Of a stretch of 64,000 nt of DNA, positions 12,501 through 24,500 are shown in pieces. The stretch comes from Opisthorchis felineus. Lineage: Eukaryota > Platyhelminthes > Trematoda > Opisthorchiida > Opisthorchiidae. The notes under the pieces were generated by a model. That model did no database searches. It had not been told where the DNA came from and saw nothing but the letters and a program-made list of their open reading frames with translations. Location: NCBI GenBank assembly GCA_004794785.1, contig SJOL01009403.1, forward strand, positions 1,501,891-1,565,890, in the 5' to 3' direction. A program made the position numbers and the translations under genes. Every line of letters begins with the position of its first letter. Within the stretch, counting starts at the first letter, position 1.

Positions 12501-15500
12501 ATATACTTTACCCTAATTTCTAATTTACGCCTTCTCATCTCTGGCAGAATTTAGCTACGGATTACCGTCATTTGCAAACTGTCTTCCTTTTTTCCGTCAG
12601 AACACCCATTCTCCCAGACTGCTACCAATCTTGATGAGCTCGATGACATGTAAATCCAACGTGACTCGAAAGTGAGTGCAGTAGCTATTTTCCTTCTATT
12701 CCCCGTTGTGGAATACGATGTTGAACATTCGTCCGACCTTCAGAGCCTTTGTCAAAGCAGAGGAATTTCATGCTGAGGTTGAACGGACGCTTGTGAATGC
12801 ATCACGTAAATGATAACCTCAATATTGATTACTGAAAGAACTGCTCCCATGCTCCATCTTAGCTACCAGCAAACAACTATCTGTCTTCTTGAGGGAAACT
12901 ACTCCCCCGTGAAAACCCAGTTGATATGCAAATGAGTGTATTTGTCGGGATCTGTCCAAGTTAGGTTCAAGTCGAACATAAAGTTGATGGAAACTTGGGA
13001 CTGCGCCTACCTGATGAGCCCCAAGAAGGGCGAAGGGCTGTCGAAGAGTTTTCAGCAACCTTGTGGGTAGTTTCTCTTATGAAAATATATTGCGATATCT
13101 CGAATATCGTGCCAACTGAAAGATGAGGCGGCCTTTGTGCAGCACATTCAGTTGAAGAACATCATAAACGAGAGATTCAGCTGAGTCTCCCGTGATACGC
13201 AAATGAGTGTATTTGTCGAGAACTATCTATCTTATTCATGTTATCGGAAGTATTTTATCATAAATACAGCTCACATTACTTACCAAGCAAATCTCCTAAT
13301 TTCGTTAGTCACTGCTATTTAGATTAATGTTTGTCAGGGAGCAAATGTTGATGTCTTACCTATTCTACTGAGGTATCTCAGTTTACTTTAGATGTGAAAG
13401 TGTTACACTATGCTGATGCCAGATGGTGGATTGGTAGTGTTCTCCGTGGTTCGAGCATTTTTTTCTCTTCAGTCTATTTGCGCACCAGCACTCATCCCCA
13501 ACCCGTTTTTTAACGCTTCTGTCGCTGCCTTTCAGATGCATATGTGAGTTCCTCGAAGTTATTTTCCGCACGTGGCCCGTAAATGTTTTGGAAAAGCACT
13601 TGGGTCTTCTGCAAGATTCACTGAGACGTGGCATTTACGATGCCGATCAAGAAGCTCGTGGTTTCTCACGACGGTAAGATATCTCAACTCTCATTTTTCG
13701 GATTTATCGCTGGGCTACACCCCTGCTTCAACTTGGACATGCATATAGAAACCTACCTTGCATTTGAACAGTGAATTGTTCTCCCGGATATCAATCTTAT
13801 CCGTTTGTTTCAGCTGTACTGTACACTCAGTGAAATCTACCCATTTACAGTTAGATTGATGTTAACAGGAGATTCAACTGAATCCCGACTGAATCTCTCG
13901 TTTATGGTATTCTTCAACTGACTGTGCTATACAAAGGCAGCCTCACCCTTCAGTCGAAAAAATATACTGCGGCATCTCGAATATCGTGCCAATTAAGACA
14001 TGAAAAGTTGAAAGTACCATAAACGGAAGGTTCAGCTGGGATTCAGTTGTGTCTTCCGTCAACGGGAGCGAGATGGCTCAGTGGTAAGAGCGCGAACTTA
14101 CTGACCGGAAGGTCCGTGGTTCGAACCCGACCTCTGCCCCTCGACTTCCCCTGTCTAGGCTTGGGCAACCTGACAGTATCCCAGCCCTTGTGCTTCCTTC
14201 TGGTGGCATGGCAGTTAGGCACCGAAAGGGTGCTACAGCTGAACGATTTTTTTCAACATTAAGTTAATTTTCAAGTGGGTTATTTCGCCAGCTGTGTGCA
14301 ATTTGGCTGACGGAAACCCGGAGACTACGCCTATCCGATGAGCCCGAAGAAGGGAGTGGTCTGTCGAAGAGTTTTCATCAACCTTAGGAGTAGCGTGTTC
14401 GTTCGGGGAAATGAACTATACCCTCTGAGACATAGAGTACTTTCCATTGTGAATATTTTCACCTTGGGTGAACTTCAAATGCTCCCAGTAAAATGAAACT
14501 ACTACCACCACTACTAACTGCACTCAGCTGTTCTTGCACAGTTTCAATCCGGATAATAAGTGTATTTTGTTACGGAACTTACGACCGTACGTCACTCTTT
14601 TTTATGTGGTTTGCATGGCCGTTGATCTGTCACTGAGTTTCAGTTCCAGCCATGTTATTAGGTTCCGTCTGTAATGCGGACTGCCGAGCTCTATCACTAG
14701 GTTCTGTGTGTACTCATTCTTGTGCTCGTGCCGCGCATCGTATATCTTTCGTACGGTAATGCATTTGTGGGTATGATGTGTGAACACAATCTGGATTTCC
14801 TGCGTTATGTACAATCACATCGTGTGTAGGAGTATAAAATTGGCAGAACCTTCACCGAAGTGTCCACCTTTGATTACTCACTCTTTAAAGTCTCCGATGT
14901 TCGTTCTATCGCCGTCAGTAGTGAAGCAACCCTTCTGTTTATCTGGAAACATTCACTTCCACTCGTTCTACCTCTGTTCCCAGTGCCTTCCCTTTGTTTG
15001 CGGAGAAATTCCCGGACCAGGCCAATTCCCTACTGCAAAACCTGGATGCCCAAAAACGTAAGCTGATTGAAAAAGATTTGATCGGCATTGGCTTGGGTGG
15101 TATTGGAGACGACGGTTCCGCCCGAAATCGATCTAATAGCCAGTCAGCTGTGAACCCGGTCACAAAGCGTCCCAACAAACCAATCCTAGGCACTGCTGCT
15201 GTGGGTGCAAACGGCGCTCGAAGTCGTCCTCCGGTTACAAATCAGAACGATATCAATACAGGTTGGTTCTCCCGTTTCCGTTTACACGAACCGCTGCAAT
15301 CTTTTCTTTAAGGACGCATGTGTTTTTATTTGTACATTTATGTTTGTGGTGTCATCATTCCTCATATCCCTTCTGCCCTATGTGGTACCTAACATCTTCA
15401 CATACTTGGCTCTATCTGCTGCATTAGGCTAATCAGTGGATTGCCTGGATGACGCTTTCATCCGCTTATGGAATGCATTAGCGTCAGAACAATAAACGAC

Positions 15501-18500
15501 GACTGGTTAATAGCAGGTATGTCAAAAATGCGATCGATTTTCAGGAGAATCTGTGATATCCCGTCATTCCCGACTTTTGGCCTGGTGTTTTTATTACATA
15601 ACTGTACACAACGGATGCTGCCTGCAAGGTCACACAGAAGTACGTCGATGCGATGACGCCATCGCATGTTTTAATCAAGCTAGCCCTTAGTTGGGCGAGG
15701 GTAATGGTTCCTTAGGAAAGGTATGTGCGCGTTTGATGTCCGAGCGGAAGCAAGGTGTAGCAAAAGGTGCACCGGGGGAAAGGCAATAGGTGGCGATAAG
15801 ATGAAGGTGAATATTGTCAACATGGGCGCCACAAGACCCTTGTGGCTTCCTGGCTCTCATGTACGTGATTCTTCCTGCATGTCGCTGGGAGCGTGCAACG
15901 TAACTGGTTGAAGTGGGGAGCATGCTCCCACTGCCCGACTAGAGGTGGTCGGATGTTGTGCGGTAAGCTTGTGTTGGGTGGGGTTTGTGACAACGCTGAG
16001 TTATTCCAGCTTTCGGCGTGTCATTTTACGATTCCTGATTGTCATTCGAATGCAAGGTATCTTTCACTTGACTGTTTTCCATGGAGTCCAAACTTCTTTC
16101 CTTCCACTTTCAACTGAGGCTTGTTTCTTCATGATTTATACCAGTCGAGCACCAGTCTTTGGTAATGGTATATTTCTGTGGAGATGTTTGTTTGACATTG
16201 GTGTTCTGGTGAAGTTTTGGTTGGCATCAATTCGACAGTAGAATCTTGAGTACACTACTTGACGAATGACGAAGCCAAGTACTGCGGTAACCAGCTGTGG
16301 TACTGGAACTCTTAAATGTATGCAAGGACTGTTTATATTTTCATTCTAACCTAACGTGCTCTGCGCATCCTAATTTATGTTAGTTTTGCGTCTTTTAGAT
16401 TTATCCCCATATTTTTGCACGTTCTGTCTGTGAACTATACACTCATATAATTGGATTGAATGCTGTTACATCCCTCCACTTTGTGGGCTGGCTGTGCAGA
16501 TAGACTGCTAGTTGATTGCAAAACTCCGAGTGAGCGTTTGCTTCGTGCGCGTAATTCCCCTGTTACCGCAGTTTCAGTGGGCAATAACTTACCTGGAGGT
16601 TTCCTTTACATAATAAGCAGCAACACAGGGCCTTCGGTATTCGTACATTTCTGGCCGTCCATCAACACAAGTCGTGTTTATTTTCGGTCTCTTATGACTT
16701 ATACTTCAGTCTTTCCATCGCATGCCCAGAAAACAAATCTTCACGGTTCTGAAAACTAACAAATTGGCACAGCGATCTCCCTTACTTCCTTGGTGATATT
16801 TTTGGTTCCATAAATAGCTAGTCCACAACGGTGGAAACAAATTAACCATCACCAGCAGTTTTGATAAACCAGCCGACTGGTCATTATCTGATTTGACTCG
16901 ATCAATAGATTAACATGGTAGCATTATTTGCCACCCAGTAGTGTTGCGGATTTTAGACACTTGAACATCCATCGATTTCCTAACATTCAAAATGGTTTGC
17001 TTATGATATTAGCTTTCCTCGTGCAGTTGTTTTCTTATTTTTTTTTTTGCAGAGCTGTTTGAAAATATTCAATTAGTGACCTAGATAACAAGCAAGCTTA
17101 TCACTTTGATGAACTGGTATAAGTCTCGGCTACGGATAAGCAAGCCTTCCGAATATTCGGATCATCCTCTCTGGTTGAAGTGACACGTTCCAGCACACTA
17201 GCAAAAGATGTTAGAGTCACCCGCGGTTGAGTGAATTTTCCTTACTGAAATGGCCAATGTTGGTGGCAGCTCATATAAGTCGATCTTCTCAAGAGAACAC
17301 ACCCTTCGAGGAAGTGTGGCTTTGTCTGCGGGTGGTGCTTACTCTTGTGGAAGGAGCGGACTTTATTCTCGGCACTGCGTCCGTCACTCAACTCTGCAGT
17401 CCCACGCACAACTTAGTTTCTGGCCTGGTAGTTTCCAAGCGCTTCCTAGATTCAAGGGCACAAGGATGACATACTAATTATTGGTCTTCTCCATTTTCAT
17501 ATGGACGATCGCAATATGTCGTTATGTTCCCCTCTTGTCTATCGAAACATCTTGGAATTATCTAATATGCTATCTGTGGATTTCTGTCTTTGCTACAATT
17601 ACCCTCGGAATTACGTTTATTGCCTTCATTTTAGTTGGACGGTACGCCCGTCATGGTTCAGTAATGTCGTCCGCTGGGCCCCGAGGACGTGGGACTGGAC
17701 GCAAGAACGTTTCACAATCTCAACGTACGTTTTAAATTGCCTCCTTTATTGTTCAGGAGTGGTATCAGAACAGTTTGTACCCATTCAGTGATGGTCATTT
17801 TTGTGGCCCACTTCACCTTCTTCACGAGCAGCTTAAAAAGGGTTACATTCACCTCATGGTTAGCCCTTGCATGCGTTCCATTTATGTGACAGTTCCCCGT
17901 CCAGTCTCCGAAACTCCGTCTCCATTATCTGATGGGCCTCATCAGTGCATGGTGGTTGACTTTATGGTGAATGCGGGTTTGCGCATTTTGCCCGAACCCC
18001 GGCCCTCATCTGACGATTGTGATCGGTTCGCCCCAAGTGTTTTTGCTCAACGGGATTTATTGGAAAACGTGGATTCCCCGTTTCTGTCACCATCTATACA
18101 GTCTGAGGAAATATCTGGTAGTCAAACAGGCTGTTGTTGTACTTATTCGTTACTCTGCTCTGTTTGCTACTCACCCCATTTGCGTTCGTTGCTCTTTGAA
18201 CTGTTTGCGTTGGTTATGATGATCAATCTGTTGTCTATCATCGGTATCATGCCTGCTTGGTGTGGTCGAGAAGTACATCAGCTGAGCACATAAACGAATC
18301 CTGGAGATATGATGTATTTGGTTGTCGTGTGAAACAGGCTCGGGAGGACAGTTATCTTGTCACGTCACTTGTCAGTCCGTACGGGTAAATCTTGAGTTTG
18401 GTTGCCAAACAGCACTTTTCTAGCTCTGGGCTCTTCTTGTTAATTCGTTCTTTCATTGGTTGACTGCAAATTCGCTCATACTTCGACCCGCCCATTCACT

Positions 18501-21500
18501 ATCAATCAATAAATCAATTTATCAGGTATAAACCGTGTGCCATAGGTACTTTGGTTTCAGCTGCTGCAGTTCCGATCACCTTGGAGGCGATGGCATGTTC
18601 AGTTAGTTCGGAACTGGCCAGCTACGTATTGAAGGCGATAGCTTTGATGCACGAGCGCCACTGACTGCTCGATTGCGCCATTTCTGCCAGTGTCATCAAC
18701 CATTGTTGAGTTGAGTCCCGAGATCCCCATCCAGAGAGGCGGCCGATTGAGTTTACTGGTTAGTGGTTTCAGACTTCGTTGCCAGGTCATACACTGTCCG
18801 TCTCTCGGTCGCTTCCACTCAGCACAGGGCTGGGCGAGAGAAGCTCTGCGAGGCAGACGGTCTTTTGGTATGCGGAGTGCATGTCCTAACCATCGTAACC
18901 TATGAAGCGTCATCTATCGCGGGAGAGTTTCTTCTTAGGACCCTCTGGCGTACCTCAGCATTACTAATCCGATGTTTCCACCCACCGATGATCTTGCCCA
19001 GTCTTGTAGCAGCACTTTACACTTTGCAGGTGTGAAGCGCATGCCAAATCGGGCGAGATGGCTCAGTGGTTAGAGCGCGAATTTACTGACCAGAAGGTTC
19101 GTGGTTTGAACCAGACCCCTGTATCTCGACTTCCCCTGTCTAGGCTTGGGCAGCCAGGCAGTATCCCTGCCTTCGTGCTTCCTTCGGGTGGCATGGCAGC
19201 TAGGCGCCGAAAGGGTGTTACAGCTAAACGATTATCTTTTTTTATTTAGCATGCCAAACCGTCCGGCAGAGTTATTTAGTTTATTTAAAATGGTTCGCAG
19301 TTTTGAGGGATCTGAATCAAGGAGAGCAATATCGTCCGCGTACTCAATGTCTGTAAGTGAACGTCCTGGGAGCATTTCGACTTCCGCAGTTTCAGAGATA
19401 AGCAGAGAAATTTCAAACAGCACACCACTAGACGTGGTCAACTCATGCGAAAGCTTGCTGTATATTTGTACGCGCCCACAGGATTTCGCATACAGCGCCC
19501 CCATAAGGACACCTTTGATCGCCAAAATTTCTGACAGTAGCTTTCAGCTCAAGGAAAACGACCAACGTGGGAAGTCTGATGAAGTGGCGCTGTTCAAGAA
19601 TTTGTTTCAAGGTAAAGATATGGTCGATGCATCCTCGACCAGAGCGAAACCTAGGTTGTTTCTCACGAATCTGTCTCTCCCGATAATCGACCAACCTGCG
19701 CAAAATAATGCCATAGAGCACCTTAGCTGTCACGGATACTAGGCTGATGCCACGATGACTTTCTCATGGCGTCCTTGTACCCTTTTTGAAAACTGGGATG
19801 ACGGTCGAGGTGTTCCATTCCACTGGTATTCTGTTTTCGCTCCAAATCATTCGCAGTGTGGTTGGCAGGCTGTCCACCAGGACCTCGCCACCTTTGAATA
19901 GTGCGGGGTGCAAACCTTCCGACCAGGTGCCTTGTCACGCTTGACTGGATTTCCGGATTCTGTTGTTGATAGCGGACTGGTGTCGATGTTCCGTTCAGGC
20001 CCGCTGGGAGTGAATTGTCGCTCCGTTTTTTTTTCGCATATCGTTTCACTGACACTTGACCGGTTGATGGAATCAGTTGAGACAGGGCGCGGCCGTTGCC
20101 TGCAGCGAAAGCCTTCTCCATCTCCTGGGCCTTCAAAATCCACCAGCGTTCTCTGTCATTCCACAAGCTCCTGATTATCCGGTATTTAAGGGATCTGCGT
20201 GGGCCATCACAGTCGCTAGCTGCTTGTTTGGCCTAACTGGCAGCAATAAGATCTGCTGATCTCGACGATATCCACTGTTCATTTAGTCGAGTCAGATGGC
20301 TGAAAGCATAGCTTCTTTAACCCGTTTCCGTTCCACCTCTAAGCAATCTTCGTCATCCGCAGTAGCGTTTGCAGTAGCTTTCTAGCCAGGTCAGCTTGAT
20401 ACTCTTGAGCTACTGAAACTTGGCGGATTTGATGGATGGAACTGCTCTGCTTTTGCGCGAGTAATGCTAACGGAAATGGCATGATCAGAGTCGAGTTGCG
20501 TACCCCAGAAGTAACGACAGCATCAGTAACTGATAGCCACATGGTCCAACTGAGTCCATGACTCTTGCGGTTGGTGGCGTCCAAATAACTCGATGTGAGC
20601 GTTTGCGTTGGAAGTTCGTACTGACCAGGAACGGACGATGATCCACACACAACTGAAGCAGTCGCTCATTATCCTTACGCTGAGCGTCGACTCCAAATCT
20701 ACCACCTAACTGTGCTTCTTCCGGACTTATTCGTCCAACTTGGGTATTCACATCACCCACCAGGATTACTATATTTGTCCTTTGTGACAGATCTTGATAA
20801 AACCCGTCCTTCTCAATCTCAGAACTGCAGTCTGTCGGGGTGTATGCCGTTACGGCGAATGGACACTGTTCACCGCATCGATCTGCATTGATCGTAATTG
20901 AGCCACACAACCGTACAGCGCACAGACGACTATTTACTGGGATCCAGTCCAGCGACTTGCTTCCAGCCTTGGGTCTGAGTGCAACTTCCACACCGTAGAT
21001 ACCGCAAGCCATTGCGTCAAGATCACCGGATATTCGAAGAGTGAAATGTGGAACATCTGAGCTCATCCTAAGCGGCTTGAGGTGTGCGACCGAGGTGGCG
21101 TCTTGTTTGCGTGTTTCGGACATTGACAGGTACGGAAAGTAAGGATTCAGCAAGAGATGCCCGTTCCCCAATTTGACAGAGTACGGACATTAAAGGCTAC
21201 AACATGCATAAGATCTTTTGAGGTTGGTAAGTGATTATTTTGGTTCATTTTTCTGGGCGACGGTTTAGACATGGAACAGTGGCTAGGGGATTGACGGATG
21301 GGTTGATTGCAGTGCACTGTACGATGGGTGGAGCGGGTGCGTGGGAGAAGGCCGGTGAGCGAAGAGCTGCAAGGGCAAACGATACTTCCAGGTTGCTCAG
21401 GCCGAGGAAGGGGGTCTAGTTGAGGTACCCCATCTTGAGTTTTTCACTCGAAACTCTGACCCACAAAGCACTGGGAGGATGTAGGGTTTTGTTCGGGGAC

Positions 21501-24500
21501 CCTCCCCTCTAGCCTCCGACTCAAAAGTCTGAACCGCGAGGCAGCCTTTAGGATTTTCTTGAGAGACCGTCCCTGGAGCCAATAATCCGACCCACTTGGC
21601 TCTAGGGGCCCGGCCTAGCCCGAGGACGCAGGGAGTAAGGCGTTACTCTCTCACCCATGCTGCAGCTGCGCACAGCAGGTGCCTTTTGAGCATCACCGGA
21701 CTCTTTGGTTTTAAAAGTATTTCCGCCGTTTTGAATAATGCGCCGGCGGTCACGGTCAACCGTTGGGCGATCGGATTGCGCGGTTTTTAGGGCCGACCTT
21801 TTCTAATCCGTCCTTCCTCGGGGGAAGCATCGCTGCTTCCATGAATATGGACATGCTGGTCGTCTGGGGGGAACGCCTTAATTCCTTCACACTCCTATCG
21901 CAGAGGACAGTACGACTTTACCTCCAAACCGCCTCGTAATACGACTACTCGCAGTAGGGGGACTCACTGTTCTTCGTCGGGCTGCTCCCCGTTGACCATT
22001 CTTGAATGGTTGAGACTTTGGAAACTGAGTTGCAGCCACTATAGCTCACAGGATCATTGCAGCACAGAAGCCCGACCACCCCGAAAAAGTGACGGCTTTA
22101 GGTCTGGACCCATTCACTATGAATGCTTGAGTCACTGTTTGTATCCCGACGGAATGCATCTGTTGATTACCGTACTGTTCCAAATATTTTAGCGACCTGG
22201 TTTGGAATCGATCGAGAAGTCACCGCCTCAGAGGGCCTTGGGTCGCCTTCCGGTAGATCGGGCAAGTGACTGTGTTTACAAAATAAAATGCAACCGTCAC
22301 ACTAAGGCCTACACATGACAGGCGGTTAGAGAACTTTATACCAGAATCGGTACATCTTTCTCCCTCCTCCTCCTGGTGCCAAGATCACTGGTACGTCCGG
22401 TTTTGCTTCCTCGTTGAATTGGTTTAGCGAGCTGTTCACAAGCACTTGTAAGTTGATACCTAAGGGTACAAGTAAAGATTCGGCACCAGATGACATCTCA
22501 CCGCCTTCGTAGATGTAGATGACCTGGTGTTAGGCGGAATTCCGCACCGCTTTACCGCTCCCAGTCAGGCGCTGCTACGGTCAATAAGTCTATCCCGCAG
22601 GCGATTGGCCAAAAGATCGGTCCGCTTGCCGGTCCAGCATCAAGCTGAGCTCTGATTGGCCGAAGCACTGGACCCGACTGCCAATCATGGTCCAGTATCC
22701 GCCGAATACCGGTTGCCAGTGGCGCATCCAAAAGGCGTCAGAGTTTCCAGACTGTTGTCGCCGCATACACTTTATATACGACGCGTCGTACATATGTTTT
22801 TGACCTGGTTTTGGGCGTTAATACACGTTAATACCTTTGGTGGTGGTTTTGGCAGGAACGCTAGCTTAGTAGGTTCAGACCGAGAACTAAGCTGAGAAAA
22901 TACCGTTGTTCCACCTGGTCGTAATTAAGCCCCTCTCCACGGCTGATTCGATTTTTCCGTATTTTTGGGCCAGCACCCAATGCACTGCCTACTGGAACAT
23001 GGCAGGCGCGTCAAACAGAGAAACTCCATTAGCGCTTCCATATAACGAGTCCCACCGTTCTAGATCCGTGTGTCCTTCAAATCATCAGGCAGTAAGACTG
23101 AGCTGATACTGCTGCTAACCGTGTCTCCTTATTTTGTTTTTAAAATGAATCAACTGACATCCTATTTTACGCGAATGGAATCAAATGTTACCGACATCAC
23201 AAGCGTGGGAGAGCATACTCTTTACTTTCCATTGTTTGTTTCACTGAAAAAGATTTGCTAAACTGAGTTCGTCTTCCCTCTTATGTGAAACATCGTGCAG
23301 TTATTGGAATCCTCGTTGGTCTGTTCAGGTTTGTCCAGTTCTTTTTAGCGCTTTCTGCATTGGTTCTTGCCACACTTTGTGTATCTGTGTGTGGATTTGT
23401 TGTAGCCACTAGCCGCGAAGTATCACCTACTCGATTGGCCTATATGTCCTACGGTATTCCGGGGGATTATAATCAACAGGGACCTTATAATGCCGCTGGA
23501 TATGCTGGACGAAACGGATTGGCCGACGCCCGACAAATGGGTGGCGCTACCTCGACGATGTCCCCTTACGGAGTCGGAACCGGTTCTCGTATTCCACGTA
23601 GCCAGGGTGCGAGTCGGGAACCTTCTCCTACTCGTTCTGTTTCTGGTTATCAGCAACCTGTTTACAATACTCAATATAGCAGCTTCCGACAGCGAGGCAG
23701 ACGTGAGTTGTTTGTTGTTGGTGCTCACAAGTTTGTGGTTTTGATATTCATGCATTTTTTTCTGGTGAGCGAACCGTTTGGCCTCTTTTTGGTTGTGTCG
23801 ATTTCTAGGATTCCCGGAGATTACCCCGGAATTGTCAGACACCAATTTTAAGCTTGATTTGGAGCGATTTTTATGATGTATCATATGGGTTTTCTTGGCT
23901 CAGTTCATGTGATTAAGAAATCTGACTTCTTGAGAGCAGTCTAGTCTTCCTTATTTTTTATCATCTTGGAGTATATGACAAGTAGCAGGCTTGCAAGACT
24001 TGTATTTTAACCTGGTAGTCATAAGGATTGGTGAGTTGCTTTTCCTGACAAACTACATCACTCCTTGGTAAATCTAAGTTTCTTTTCACTCAATCACGTG
24101 GTGGAATCCGATCATCGGTTCTTAGAAATTCAAATTATCCAGTTTTGCGAAAATCTAGTGAACCACGCGAATCCTATCCAACCAGCTCAGCTTTCTAAAC
24201 GGAATAACCCCACGCTTCCCTTCCGGATAACTGGAATTTGACTACATTGCGCTGGCTTGACACCCTTCAGCCCTGTGACCCATGCCTGAGTCTGTCTTCT
24301 CGGTTTCCTCCGGTTTGCAAAAATTCCGTTCAGTGCCGATGCGTCAATCGACTACCCAGACTTCTTAATTTATTCTTGTTTTTTCTAACCCTGAGGCATT
24401 GAATGGAAAGTAATGATTATATGGAGTACCAATGCCCATGAAGACCTTACTTTTTCCAAATGAGTATTTCGTTACGTAGCATTTACATCGGGGTGCAGCA

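Larger units (their letters stand above)
17725..23405 (+). other. CLASP: CLASP intron 10 (5.7 kb)
   Basis: The longest intron. It contains the candidate cassette exon, LINE copy 3 with its SINE, the GC-rich block, and about 1.2 kb (22200-23400) in which nothing is recognised. Confidence 0.7.

Noticed and set aside
19574..19600. CTGATGAAG motif
   Set aside because: It lies inside LINE reverse-transcriptase sequence with no GAAA partner.
23423..23884. 153-codon minus-strand open frame
   Set aside because: Antisense shadow of CLASP exon 11, whose sense frame is clearly conserved.
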